Virus record (IMG/VR): IMGVR_UViG_3300037261_000082
Location: 36,178-100,177 of that record
Length of the DNA: 64,000 nucleotides
Origin: a virus
Strand: one strand, 5' to 3'
Both the position numbers and the translations under genes were made by a program. Below, in pieces: positions 23,992 to 32,598 of this stretch. The first letter of the stretch is position 1; every line of letters begins with the position of its first letter. Under the pieces are notes generated by a model, which saw only the letters and a program-made list of their open reading frames with translations, ran no database searches and had not been told where the DNA came from.

Positions 23992-24471
23992 ATGAGGGGC
24001 AATGCTGACCTAACTTTGGTGCTTAAGCATCTGCCAAAGCTAGGTAGACTTGATCTCGAAAAAGTTCGCCAGCGGACGGTCTTCTTGTTGGGAGTAGCCG
24101 CGCCTAAAGGAAATCCTTCTGAACAGGATTGGTTGTTAGACGGCATAACAAGTGAGTTGCGACGACGTGGGTTGTGGTCCCGTTCTCCTGTTCCTAAGAA
24201 GTTGTTGCCTGAAGGTTTTGCTGAGAAGTCTGTTGTTGTTAGGGAGCATCTATTGAAGGGCTTGACTAAGCCTAACCCGCGCCCGGCAGAGCGTATGGCG
24301 TTAGGGGCACTCGCGGCAGCTGCACTAGCAGATTATCTGACGAAGGTGCAAGTGCCTGTTGGGCCGAAGACTTTGCTAAACAATATTGAGAAGGTACCGC
24401 TTGCGTTAGAAGAATCATTTCCCGGCTACTGGGCACAAAAGTTACTGGGTTTCTGCGTGAAAGTGAGTTAG
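23992..24471 (+). CDS. Hypothetical protein upstream of the replicative helicase
   Basis: 159 residues. Basic and helical, with LDLEKVRQRTVFLLGVAAPKG at the start and NPRPAERMALGALAAAALADYL in the middle. It ends three bases before the DnaB-like gene, so it may be a helicase loader or accessory factor, but no motif proves it. Confidence 0.5.
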   Translation: MRGNADLTLVLKHLPKLGRLDLEKVRQRTVFLLGVAAPKGNPSEQDWLLDGITSELRRRGLWSRSPVPKKLLPEGFAEKSVVVREHLLKGLTKPNPRPAERMALGALAAAALADYLTKVQVPVGPKTLLNNIEKVPLALEESFPGYWAQKLLGFCVKVS

Positions 24472-24474
24472 GTC

Positions 24475-25905
24475 TTGGCGGGCGAGGAACCACTCACAGA
24501 GTCCCTACAGGAAGCCATTCTGGCTGTCTTGGCGTTTGACGCTAAGCACGGAGCACTTATAGCAACTCAGGTTGCTCCTGAACACTTTTCAGGACAGTAC
24601 CATGAAATTGCTGGGCCGGTATTAGAGTACCGCAAGAAGTATGGCAAGCCCCCAGGCCACGCTCACCTAGAGCATATATTCTCCCGTTCGAAGCTAGACC
24701 CGGCCGACCGCAGAACGGCGGCGCTGCGGCGTACCTTAGTCAATTTGTCTTCCCAGGCCGAAGCCCTCAATGCTGAATACATCGTCTCTCGGGTACAGGA
24801 CTTCGTACGGTCGCAGAAGCTAATCTCAGCCCTTCTGGCAGCCAATGACCGGGCGGTGCAGGGTGGCGAGGGGATGGCAACGGACGTGGAGGGTATTCTC
24901 CACACGGCGCTGCGTTACCGCCAGACTACTTTAGACGCTGGTACATTCTTAAATCAGATAGAAAAGTCTGCACTATTTTCTCCTCGTGCTGAGGAAACTT
25001 ATGCATTAGGTATTCCAGAACTAGATCGTTTGGGCATAGGTCCTGCTGCTAAACGGTTGATGCTTTACATTGCTCCGAAAAATACGGGGAAGTCATGGGC
25101 ATGTGTTCATGTAGGGCGTCAGTGCCTTCTACAAAAAGCCAAGGTGGTGCATATTTCACTTGAAATGTCAGAACGAGAGGTTTTGGGAAGATATTATCAA
25201 AATTTCTTCAGCATTGCTACGCGGTCTGATCCCTATACCAAAGCAACTCTAGAGTTTGATGAGTTAGAAAGGTTGACTGGCTTTAAGGTGCGGCGCAGTA
25301 AGCCTAAGCTAGATTTTGGTGATCCAGGTATTCGAAAGTTCCTTCGCAATAAAGTGAGCTCCTGGGGAACACGCTTTAAGCGCCTTGTTATCAAAGAGTA
25401 CCCATCAGGCACTCTCACGATTGATGCTTTACGGGGCTACCTAGACTACCTAGAGTTGGTAGAGAAATTCATACCCAACGTGCTGATTGTGGATTATGGG
25501 GATTTGTTTGCTATAAAATCAACTGACTACCGTCTTGCGCTGGGGCGAATATTTGTGGATTTGCGAGGTTTAGCTTCTGAGCGTAATCTAGCTGTGGTTG
25601 TGCCTACGCAATCAGGGCGTTCGAGCATAGGAGCGAAGCGGGTTAATAGCGCCAATGTAACAGAGGATATTAGCAAAGTCTTTACTTCCGACTTAGTAAT
25701 AGCATATAGTCAAACAAATGCAGAGGAGAAGTTGGGGTTAGCGCGGTTATCAGTAGAACATGCTAGAAATGCTCCTAGGGGGTCAGTAATTCTAATTTCT
25801 CAATCTTATAGTACTGGCCAATTTGTGTTAGAGTCTGCTGCTTTGACTAGCAACGCATATTGGGAAAAGTTACGTGAGGTCACAGGAGATGATGGTGAGG
25901 GCTAA
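24475..25905 (+). CDS. DnaB-like replicative helicase
   Basis: 476 residues from a TTG start. The N-terminal domain (LTESLQEAILAVLAFD ... VAPEHFSG) matches the DnaB N-lobe. The RecA-like C-terminal domain has Walker A APKNTGKSW, Walker B VLIVDYGDLF and a downstream Gln-containing VVPTQSGR loop (motif H3-like). It should unwind duplex DNA 5' to 3' ahead of the phage polymerase, in concert with the TOPRIM primase encoded downstream. Its 3' end overlaps a homing nuclease gene. Confidence 0.88.
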   Translation: MAGEEPLTESLQEAILAVLAFDAKHGALIATQVAPEHFSGQYHEIAGPVLEYRKKYGKPPGHAHLEHIFSRSKLDPADRRTAALRRTLVNLSSQAEALNAEYIVSRVQDFVRSQKLISALLAANDRAVQGGEGMATDVEGILHTALRYRQTTLDAGTFLNQIEKSALFSPRAEETYALGIPELDRLGIGPAAKRLMLYIAPKNTGKSWACVHVGRQCLLQKAKVVHISLEMSEREVLGRYYQNFFSIATRSDPYTKATLEFDELERLTGFKVRRSKPKLDFGDPGIRKFLRNKVSSWGTRFKRLVIKEYPSGTLTIDALRGYLDYLELVEKFIPNVLIVDYGDLFAIKSTDYRLALGRIFVDLRGLASERNLAVVVPTQSGRSSIGAKRVNSANVTEDISKVFTSDLVIAYSQTNAEEKLGLARLSVEHARNAPRGSVILISQSYSTGQFVLESAALTSNAYWEKLREVTGDDGEG

Positions 25906-26458
25906 TCCCGATAAATCTTTGAAACGTAGGCGGTCGCTACGCACGCAATATATGGGGCATAAACAGCGAGCTATTCGCAGTGGTATTGGATTTGATATGA
26001 CTTTTGAGGAATGGTCCAATATTTGGGTTGATTCAGGGCATTGGGAGGAGCGTGGTGTGCGTAAAGGTCAATATGTAATGGCTCGCACAAAAGATCAGGG
26101 GCCTTACAAGGTTGGTAACGTTCGGATTTGTACGGTTGAAGAGAATAGAGCAGAACAAACTGCAAATATTCGTCCAGAAACGCGCGCAAAAATAAGCAAG
26201 TCTTTGTTAAATAACAAACGTACGGTTGGTAATAAAAATCACTTAGGTTGCTCGCAGCCGCAATCTGCTAAAGATGCAATAAGCAGGAAAAATCGAGGTC
26301 GGGTGTTGAGTGATAAGACTAAGGCTAGAATGAGTAAAGCTAAGAAAAATAACATTTATCGTTTAGGTACAACACAGTCTTTGGAGACTAGAGCTAAAAT
26401 GCGTGCGGCTCAAACTAGGAGACGCTTACGAGAGAAAGGGTTTTATTTGCTGTATTAG
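25892..26458 (+). CDS. Free-standing HNH-type homing endonuclease A
   Basis: 188 residues; AGGAG directly upstream also suits the GTG at 25895. The segment FEEWSNIWVDSGHWEERG...YVMARTKDQGPYKVGNVRIC is shared with the protein at 42545 and is typical of a phage HNH-like nuclease family. The C-terminus repeats basic Ser/Lys units (RAKISKSLLNNKRTVGNKNHLG; SDKTKARMSKAKKNN) like NUMOD3. It overlaps the helicase stop by a few bases, and AT content exceeds the neighbours. Probably a mobile nuclease that targets the helicase gene. Confidence 0.75.
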   Translation: MVRANPDKSLKRRRSLRTQYMGHKQRAIRSGIGFDMTFEEWSNIWVDSGHWEERGVRKGQYVMARTKDQGPYKVGNVRICTVEENRAEQTANIRPETRAKISKSLLNNKRTVGNKNHLGCSQPQSAKDAISRKNRGRVLSDKTKARMSKAKKNNIYRLGTTQSLETRAKMRAAQTRRRLREKGFYLLY

Positions 26459-26489
26459 GCAACGGTATGGTTTGGTAGGGAGACTAATC

Positions 26490-27158
26490 ATGGGCGCACG
26501 AAATGAATGTGTTGAGGCAGTTTTACTAGAACTAGAACGCTTTGGTTTGAAGGGCGAAGTCAGTGCCCTCGCTAAGCATATGGAGATTGCTTGGCATTAT
26601 CCTGATGGTACAAGACGTATTCAGATAGTTCCAGCTACTCCGTCAGACCATCGTGCTGCATTAAACTCTCGTGGCGACGTGCGGCGACAGTTGCGTGCTG
26701 ATAACGTACAGAAGCCTGAGCGCCCGGTTGTTAGCTTAGGCAAGGCATTACAGCTGCCCAGCCCTAATGATTTTGCGGCTAATAGATTGGCGCGGCTAGA
26801 GAAGGATGTTGAGGGTTTGCTAGACTTAGTTGTGGAGTTAACTTCTCAACTAGCAGAAACGCAGGCGCGATTGAGCAACGCGCGAGTGATAACGACTTTG
26901 AGCTTTGAGGCTCAGCCTGTAATGGTTCCTGTTGAAACCCCTGCGGTGCCTCATCGTAAAGGTTCTCGTCAGGAAGGGATAATGTCTGCGTTGAGTAATG
27001 GTCAGTGGCGTTATCGCAATGATATTGCGGAAGAGGTTAAGGCTGACGTAAAGCTGGTGAGTGCCTGCCTAAGTAATCTTCGAGCAAAGGGCTTAGTTGA
27101 GAACGGTCTGCGCGGTTTGTGGCGCAAGGTGCCCGAACTTAGGGTGGCAGCGCAATGA
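26490..27158 (+). CDS. DNA-binding protein with C-terminal winged helix
   Basis: 222 residues from the ATG at 26490 (after AGGGAGA). N-terminal helical part with WHYPDGTRRIQIVPATPSDHRAALNSRGDVRRQLR, a coiled coil (LARLEKDVEGLLDLVVELTSQL), and a C-terminal winged-helix-like unit (IMSALSNGQWRYRNDIAEEVKADVKLVSACLSNLRAKGLVENGLRGLWR). Probably a replication or transcription regulator; exact role unknown. Confidence 0.6.
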   Translation: MGARNECVEAVLLELERFGLKGEVSALAKHMEIAWHYPDGTRRIQIVPATPSDHRAALNSRGDVRRQLRADNVQKPERPVVSLGKALQLPSPNDFAANRLARLEKDVEGLLDLVVELTSQLAETQARLSNARVITTLSFEAQPVMVPVETPAVPHRKGSRQEGIMSALSNGQWRYRNDIAEEVKADVKLVSACLSNLRAKGLVENGLRGLWRKVPELRVAAQ

Positions 27159-27427
27159 AACTTAGAACCGGGCGTAGCACTTACCCTCTCCCTAAGCATA
27201 GTCAAATTTTGTTGGTGCTTATTGAGGGGAATCAGAAGCACAATCAGGGAATAGACTTTGCGTTACGGCCGATAAGTCTTTCAGATATGGATGAGGTTAG
27301 TAAGCAGAAAATTAGGGCTATTCCTACCGTTTTTACAATAATTCATGGCAGGATTGAGTTTTGGCCAGTTCCTTCTAAACCTTACAAGGTGCGGGTGCGT
27401 TACGTTCCACCAATAATGGAATGCTAA
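27155..27427 (+). CDS. Small hypothetical protein
   Basis: 90 residues, coupled to the upstream gene by a 4-bp overlap and directly abutting the SNF2 helicase. Beta-rich with a run KPYKVRVRYVPPI at the end; resembles small phage proteins of the portal/tail or replication type only loosely. Function unknown. Confidence 0.55.
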   Translation: MKLRTGRSTYPLPKHSQILLVLIEGNQKHNQGIDFALRPISLSDMDEVSKQKIRAIPTVFTIIHGRIEFWPVPSKPYKVRVRYVPPIMEC

Positions 27428-28990
27428 GTGATTCCTAGCTCAGCTGTAAACAACTATCTCAGACGACAGCTTGACGGCCACCTTTGGGTGAAGCAGTTGA
27501 CGGCTAAGCAGCTAGATGCTGCTATTGCTCAATTACAGCCCCCACCAAAATTAAACCCGCGTCTTCGGCTCCATCAAAAGGGGTGCTTTCTTATTGGGGT
27601 AGCTCAGCCAAAATTCTGCTTTTTTCTCGATATGGGAACTGGGAAAACATTACTCACTCTTGAGTTGTTGCGTTACTGGTTTCAGGTTGGCTTGATAAAG
27701 CGAGCATTGATTTTCGTGACATCAGATAAAGCCTTTCCTACTTGGGAGAAGCAACTGATTGAGTTTGGTATTAAGTTACCAATTACAGCATTGGCTGGGT
27801 CGTCAGAACAGAAGTGGCAGCAGCTTGAGAAGTTTGGTGACGGGTTAGTGCTAGTTCCTTATCCCGGTGCGCTAGCTATGGTTTGCACAAAGGTAAAAGT
27901 GAAGAAAGGTAAGAAGAATAAATTCAAACTGGACTCCCAAAAAATAGCGCGACTAGCGGCTTGGGCTGGCGCAGTTGTTCTTGATGAGAGCACCAAGTGC
28001 GCGGGGGATAGTTTAACTTTTTCTATGATAGCCCATCTTTGTAAGAATGCTAAGGTGCGTTATGCTCTAGCGGGGCGTCCTTTTGGGCGTGATCCTATTA
28101 TGCTCTGGGCGCAGCACTACCTAATTGACGACGGGGAAACTTTGGGTGAGACCAAGGGTCTATTCCGGGCAGCATTTTACAATGAGAAGCCCAATTTCTG
28201 GGGTGGCCCTTATTCGAAGGATTACACATTCAAGGATAAGTTGAAGCCCACACTAGCGAAGATGATACAGCATCGTTCAATCACTTATGCAGCGGACGAA
28301 TGCATTGATATGCCCCAGGTGGTCCCCATTCGGGAGGTTGTGCGCTTTCCAGAGGAAGCTGAGCAATACTATCGTAAGGTGATAGAACAGGTTATTGCTG
28401 CGAAGGGCAATTTGCAGGAAATGAAGAGTGCCTTCCTTCGTATGCGCCAAATATCCTCTGGATTTGTTGGGATGCGTAACGAGGACACTGGTGACCGTGC
28501 TGAGATTGAGTTTGATGCAAATCCAAAGTTGGAGCGTTTACTAGAGTTGGTTGAAGAGCTTCCTGAAGGTAGGGGAGCGTGCATTTTTTATCAGCATACT
28601 TGGTTTGGGCAACGGATAGTAAAAGAATTGACGGCGTTAGGGCATAAGCCCATCTGGCTGTGGTCAGGAACTAAGGATGCTAGGGCTGAACTAGACCGTT
28701 TCGCCAAGATGAAACAACCCATTGCTGTGATTCAGAACCAGGTGGGCGCGTACTCGATAGATTCGCTCCAGCATTCAGCCAACTATCTTCTATTTGGGGA
28801 ATCCCCTTTGTCTGTGATTGACCGTGAGCAAGCGGAACGTAGGCTAGTTCGGGACGGACAGAAGCATAAGGTTTTCATTTACGATATTCTAGTGGCGGGG
28901 ACTGTAGATGAGAAAATACTTGATTTTCATGCTTCTGGTGAGGAATTATTTCAAGCATTGCTGCGTGACCCAAAAGGCACATTGTTATGA
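27428..28990 (+). CDS. SNF2-family DNA helicase/translocase
   Basis: 520 residues from a GTG start. Motif I FLDMGTGKT, motif II VVLDEST, motif III-like LAGRPFGRDP, and C-terminal RecA lobe with FYQHTWFGQRIVKEL, VIQNQVGAYSIDSLQHS and REQAERRLVRDGQ (motifs V/VI). This is the DEAD/SNF2 type commonly present in phage replication clusters, acting on branched DNA or displacing bound proteins. ATGA overlap with the primase gene supports a shared replisome role. Confidence 0.88.
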   Translation: MIPSSAVNNYLRRQLDGHLWVKQLTAKQLDAAIAQLQPPPKLNPRLRLHQKGCFLIGVAQPKFCFFLDMGTGKTLLTLELLRYWFQVGLIKRALIFVTSDKAFPTWEKQLIEFGIKLPITALAGSSEQKWQQLEKFGDGLVLVPYPGALAMVCTKVKVKKGKKNKFKLDSQKIARLAAWAGAVVLDESTKCAGDSLTFSMIAHLCKNAKVRYALAGRPFGRDPIMLWAQHYLIDDGETLGETKGLFRAAFYNEKPNFWGGPYSKDYTFKDKLKPTLAKMIQHRSITYAADECIDMPQVVPIREVVRFPEEAEQYYRKVIEQVIAAKGNLQEMKSAFLRMRQISSGFVGMRNEDTGDRAEIEFDANPKLERLLELVEELPEGRGACIFYQHTWFGQRIVKELTALGHKPIWLWSGTKDARAELDRFAKMKQPIAVIQNQVGAYSIDSLQHSANYLLFGESPLSVIDREQAERRLVRDGQKHKVFIYDILVAGTVDEKILDFHASGEELFQALLRDPKGTLL

Positions 28991-30012
28991 GTCGCTTTGA
29001 TTGGCCCTCATTTCTGCGGCAGAATCGGATTGAGTTTGTAACGTCCGGTCCTAACACCGCTCGGAATCATATTTCTTGTCGATGTCCATTTTGCGGCGAA
29101 GCTGACCCATCGCAGCATCTTGGTATTTCACTTGATGGAAGAGGTTGGGGCTGCTTACGAAATGCAGCCCATCGGGGTAAGTCTCCTGTCCGGCTTATAC
29201 GGCAGCTGTTACGGTGCAGTGAGGCTGAAGCTAAACGGATAGTGGGCGGCGCTGAGGCAACGGCTCCTACATTGAGTTCTTTTGAGGCTAGTGTTGCTGC
29301 CCTGCGTGGGAGTGCCACTACGCTGCAGCCCGAACCAGAAATTGACTTACACTTCCCAAAAGAATTTAAGCCTCTCGCAAATGGTTCGCCCTTATCACAG
29401 CCTTTTATTGGCTACCTAGAAAGCCGGGGCTATCGTACTGCCCAGATAAAGTGGCTGGCCCAGAACTACGGCTTGCAGTACGCGACGCGAGGGCTTTATG
29501 CTCACCGCATTATCATTCCTATTTATGACCGTTACGGTGACTTGCTCTCTTGGACGGCGCGTACAATTAGTTCTGAAACACAGCCGCGTTATCGTACACT
29601 CCGGATGAAGAGTGACGACGGTGGCTCTGTGGCTAAACTGGCAGCCAATAATACGGTGCTAGGCTTGCCGGTGCTTTACGGGGCGGATAATCCTCGTGCC
29701 CTCGTCGTAGTTGAAGGCCCATTTGACGCATTGAAGGTAACAGCTTTCGGGCAGGGCTTAGGCGTCTATGCAACAAGCCTTTTCGGTCTTAACGTGTATC
29801 CTTCGCAGGTGGCTGAACTGCAGCAACTCGCTCCACGGTTTGATCGAGTTTATTTGCTTATTGATGAGGATGCTGAACTGCAGCGGTTACGGCTATTGCA
29901 GTCCCTCTCTTCAGTGCGTTGTATTACTCTTAAAATGCCGGTTGGCAGCGACGACCCCGGTGCGTTGTCTGGAGGTCAGGTTGTAGAGTTAGCAATGAAC
30001 TTGCAGGAATAA
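28987..30012 (+). CDS. DnaG-like primase with zinc finger and TOPRIM
   Basis: 341 residues. N-terminal zinc finger CRCPFCGEAD ... WGCLRNAAHRG; linker; catalytic core with FIGYLESRGY; and a TOPRIM fold with VVVEGPFDALK (Glu) and LLIDEDAE (DxD-like). It lacks a C-terminal helicase-binding domain. The enzyme should make RNA primers for lagging-strand synthesis. It overlaps the SNF2 gene by 4 bp. Confidence 0.88.
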   Translation: MSRFDWPSFLRQNRIEFVTSGPNTARNHISCRCPFCGEADPSQHLGISLDGRGWGCLRNAAHRGKSPVRLIRQLLRCSEAEAKRIVGGAEATAPTLSSFEASVAALRGSATTLQPEPEIDLHFPKEFKPLANGSPLSQPFIGYLESRGYRTAQIKWLAQNYGLQYATRGLYAHRIIIPIYDRYGDLLSWTARTISSETQPRYRTLRMKSDDGGSVAKLAANNTVLGLPVLYGADNPRALVVVEGPFDALKVTAFGQGLGVYATSLFGLNVYPSQVAELQQLAPRFDRVYLLIDEDAELQRLRLLQSLSSVRCITLKMPVGSDDPGALSGGQVVELAMNLQE

Positions 30013-30022
30013 AAGAATCTCC

Positions 30023-30052
30023 TTGCTTTGCCGAATTAAGTCATAGTATGAT
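30023..30052 (+). promoter_or_regulatory. Sigma70-type promoter upstream of the sigma-like gene
   Basis: TTGCTT (30023-30028), 18-bp spacer, TATGAT (30047-30052), placed just after the primase stop and before the stem-loop leader. The same boxes with 17 bp spacing occur upstream of the KTSC gene at 59535-59563. Confidence 0.6.
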
Positions 30053-30066
30053 TGTTTTGTAAGGTC

Positions 30067-30144
30067 GGTCTTAGCTCTGGCGAAGTGCAGCCCAGTCCCC
30101 GCGTTCCCCCTCGCCAAGTTAAGAATGCAACCTCGGGTAAGACC
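30067..30144 (+). ncRNA. Nested stem-loop leader upstream of sigma-like gene
   Basis: GGTCTTA (30067-30073) pairs with TAAGACC (30138-30144). Inside this, TGGCGA (about 30078-30083) pairs with TCGCCA (about 30111-30116). The result is a two-helix RNA of 78 nt placed between the promoter above and the start codon of the sigma-like gene. The outer flanks GGTC and GACC extend pairing. Likely a cis-acting leader rather than a tRNA: no acceptor end, T-loop or anticodon arm. Confidence 0.5.
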
Positions 30145-30194
30145 AGCGAGTGACCGAACTGGTCGTTTCATTTGGCTTAAGGGGACCCCCAAAA

Positions 30195-30779
30195 ATGACA
30201 ACGGCACCAGACTTGTTTCTCGATGCAGGTATGAGAGGCTTCATAGTTAATACGGCAAAACGGGAGTACTGGCGGGTTGCTGAGTTGGTAGATTTTGAAG
30301 ATCTAATCCAGGATGGCTACGTTTGCTATTACAAATGTTTCCGACGGTACACAGATATTACTTCCGCTAAGAATCCTACAAAGGACCAGCGTCGTCATTT
30401 TCAGTCCCTCGTCAAGACCACCTTCTTCAACCATATATCCACGCTAGCGGCCAAACACAAGGGTGTGTCCGTTAAGGCTGTCTCTCAGCTTCCGGCTGCT
30501 GAGGCTATGTCTGAAAATGAAGTGTGGGATACGCTCATGCCCTCGACGCCTGAGGAAGGTACGCTTCGCGCCTTATTGGCGTCTGCCCCTGCTGAGATTA
30601 AGCAACTCGCTATGCTCCTAGCCAGTGATGGCCTCAGCCTGCTGGGCTTTGAACGGAAGCGGAAAGGGCGACGGCTTCTGCGTGAGACCACGAATGAATT
30701 CTATTGCAGGCTTTTGGGCCGCAATCCGGAACAAGAGGATATCGTAGGCCGGGTGCGGGCATATTTCCGCCCTAGTTGA
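30195..30779 (+). CDS. Sigma70-region-2-like protein
   Basis: 194 residues from the ATG at 30195, which follows AAGGGGA; the frame is open to 30150. The segment ELVDFEDLIQDGYVCYYKCFRRYTD is a sigma70 region 2 (polymerase-binding) signature, as in phage and ECF sigma-like proteins. The region-4-like part is weak. Preceded by its own promoter and a stem-loop leader, so it is probably separately regulated. It may redirect host RNA polymerase to phage genes. Confidence 0.7.
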   Translation: MTTAPDLFLDAGMRGFIVNTAKREYWRVAELVDFEDLIQDGYVCYYKCFRRYTDITSAKNPTKDQRRHFQSLVKTTFFNHISTLAAKHKGVSVKAVSQLPAAEAMSENEVWDTLMPSTPEEGTLRALLASAPAEIKQLAMLLASDGLSLLGFERKRKGRRLLRETTNEFYCRLLGRNPEQEDIVGRVRAYFRPS

Positions 30780-30826
30780 TGCTAGTATGTATCTAGAATA
30801 GAGCAACCGTTGGAGGGTTAACGCTC

Positions 30827-31480
30827 ATGGCTGAAACTACCATTGTAGAAGATCTTCAGGCGCTTCTAAATTTGGAGCCAGAAGAGGGCGAAACTCAGCA
30901 CGAGTTTGCTAAGCGCCTTGCGGAGAAGGGTTTTGCCGTTACGGAGGAGAACTGGGAAACACTGAGCGAGCCAACGCAAAGCTGGATTAATGACACAGTC
31001 ACGGCGGTGAGCGAGAAGAAGCCAATTTCGCAGCTTACGCTACCGTCAGGGATTGACGAAGTTATCCCAGCTGAGCCTGCGTCAGACCCAGAAACAGGCG
31101 AAATTACAGCTGATCCTGCCCCGGCTAAGAAGTCAGCCAAGAAGAAGGCTGCTGCTAAGGCCAAGCCTAATCCGGAGAAGAAGGCAGCAACTGGTAAGCC
31201 TACGGCGGTGAAAGCCAAGCCCGCTGCTAAGGCTCCGGCTAAGAAGGCAGCCAAGACAAATGGCGCGCCCAAAGCTAAGGTTGGCCCAAAGGGCCGGTTT
31301 GACTTAACCCAAAAGATCAAGATTGTTGCCAAGGAAAATCCCTTCCGCAAGGGCACCAAGTGTGAAGCTTGGCACAACAAGCTGAAGGATGGCATGACTT
31401 CGGAAGCTGCTATTGAAGCGGGGGTTCCGCGTCACCATATCCGCTGGGAACAGACGCTGGGTCATATTAAGATTGGCTAA
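30827..31480 (+). CDS. Histone-like Lys/Ala/Pro-rich DNA-binding protein
   Basis: 217 residues. Acidic N-terminal domain, a central Lys/Ala/Pro linker (AKKSAKKKAAAKAKPNPEKK ...) like histone H1 tails, and a C-terminal conserved domain (KIKIVAKENPFRKGTKCEAWHNKLKDGMTSEAAIEAGVPRHHIRWEQTLGHIKIG) that occurs alone or fused in many phages and bacteria. Probably binds DNA or compacts it. A GGAGGG ribosome site precedes the ATG. Confidence 0.65.
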   Translation: MAETTIVEDLQALLNLEPEEGETQHEFAKRLAEKGFAVTEENWETLSEPTQSWINDTVTAVSEKKPISQLTLPSGIDEVIPAEPASDPETGEITADPAPAKKSAKKKAAAKAKPNPEKKAATGKPTAVKAKPAAKAPAKKAAKTNGAPKAKVGPKGRFDLTQKIKIVAKENPFRKGTKCEAWHNKLKDGMTSEAAIEAGVPRHHIRWEQTLGHIKIG

Positions 31481-31485
31481 GCGTT

Positions 31486-32598
31486 ATGCGCAAAATTGGC
31501 CGGGCTTCAGAAGTAGAACAAAAGAAGCTGAAGCCTGGCTTAGACTTTCGGTTGCCGCAGTACCGTCGCGAAGTCTTTCTGCGGTTCTATGAGTTTCATT
31601 TAGAGAACCGCTCCCACCCTGGTTGTGTCTATTATGCTATGCCTTGGCTGGCGAAGAAGCACAAGCTGGACCAGGAGCAGAAGCTTTGGCTGGCTTTCAT
31701 CAACGGCAACACCCAGAATATTGTTACCAGCTGGGCAATCTTTAATAGGTTCCCAACGGTTAATGCCAAAGGACTAAAGGTTTGGTTCGACGAGAAGTAC
31801 AATTCCCTCGCCTGGGATACAGATCGGCGCTACCATAAGAAGGATTTCATTAAATCAGTGGAGTGCTATCGACGCCTTGTTGGTCAGTCTCAGCAAAAGT
31901 ATTTTGCAGGCTTAGAGGGTATGAGTGAGGCAGAAACTTTTGCTATTTTGTGGCGAGCGTTGCGAAGTGACTTTTACACGTTTGGGCGGCTGTCCTCATT
32001 CTCCTACGCTGAGTATCTCCGGATTATGGGTGTGCCAGTCTTGTGTGATACTTTATTCCTGCGTGACTTAGACGGTTCCAAGTCTCATCGCAATGGTTTA
32101 GCAAAGGTTTTGGGTCGGGACGACCTAGACTGGTTCCGAGAAACCAACTTTATGGGCGACTATACGGAGGACGAGTTCGTATGGTTAGAAGGAGAGGGCG
32201 ACGCACTGCTTAAGGAGGCTCAGAAGCGTACGGCAGCTAACCCTAAGATAGACCCCCGCGAAGTGCACTACTTTACATTGGAATCAGCACTTTGTACGTA
32301 CAAGAGTTGGTACAGGAAAAATAGAAGATACGGAAATGTTTATCAGGACATGTTCTTTGAGCGTATTCAGAAGGGTGAGGCTGCTTTTGGTAAGGAAGAG
32401 GTAAAGCAGTTCTGGAAATGTCGTGTGGAATGTCAGCCAGAGCATCTGTTGCTAGAGAAGTGTCCTAATGATCCAGGTTTGGTGCCTGAGAAGCAGAATT
32501 ACTACCGGGAAACGGGTAGTCCCATTATGATGTCGAAGCGGTGGCCGGAGTTTGACAACGAGTTTGACCGCAAGATTTGGCGTAAGACGTGGCTATGA
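31486..32598 (+). CDS. Amino acid:DNA transferase-like protein (thymine hypermodification)
   Basis: 370 residues. DFRLPQYRREVFLRFYEFHLENRSHPGCVYYAMPWLA, FINGNTQNIVTSWAIFNRFP, WDTDRRYHKKDFIKSVECY, YTFGRLSSFSYAEYLRI and KSHRNGLAKVLGRDDLDW form the conserved pattern I associate with the amino acid:DNA transferase family of hypermodified-thymine phages (M6, ViI, SP10, phiW-14). That enzyme transfers an amino acid or amine to pyrophosphorylated 5-hydroxymethyluracil in DNA. It opens the modification cluster. Family assignment by pattern memory, role by family knowledge. Confidence 0.8.
   Translation: MRKIGRASEVEQKKLKPGLDFRLPQYRREVFLRFYEFHLENRSHPGCVYYAMPWLAKKHKLDQEQKLWLAFINGNTQNIVTSWAIFNRFPTVNAKGLKVWFDEKYNSLAWDTDRRYHKKDFIKSVECYRRLVGQSQQKYFAGLEGMSEAETFAILWRALRSDFYTFGRLSSFSYAEYLRIMGVPVLCDTLFLRDLDGSKSHRNGLAKVLGRDDLDWFRETNFMGDYTEDEFVWLEGEGDALLKEAQKRTAANPKIDPREVHYFTLESALCTYKSWYRKNRRYGNVYQDMFFERIQKGEAAFGKEEVKQFWKCRVECQPEHLLLEKCPNDPGLVPEKQNYYRETGSPIMMSKRWPEFDNEFDRKIWRKTWL

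Noticed and set aside
30067-30144. Leader stem-loop considered as a tRNA
   Set aside because: No acceptor stem with CCA-compatible end, no T-loop or anticodon arm. No other tRNA seen in the window.
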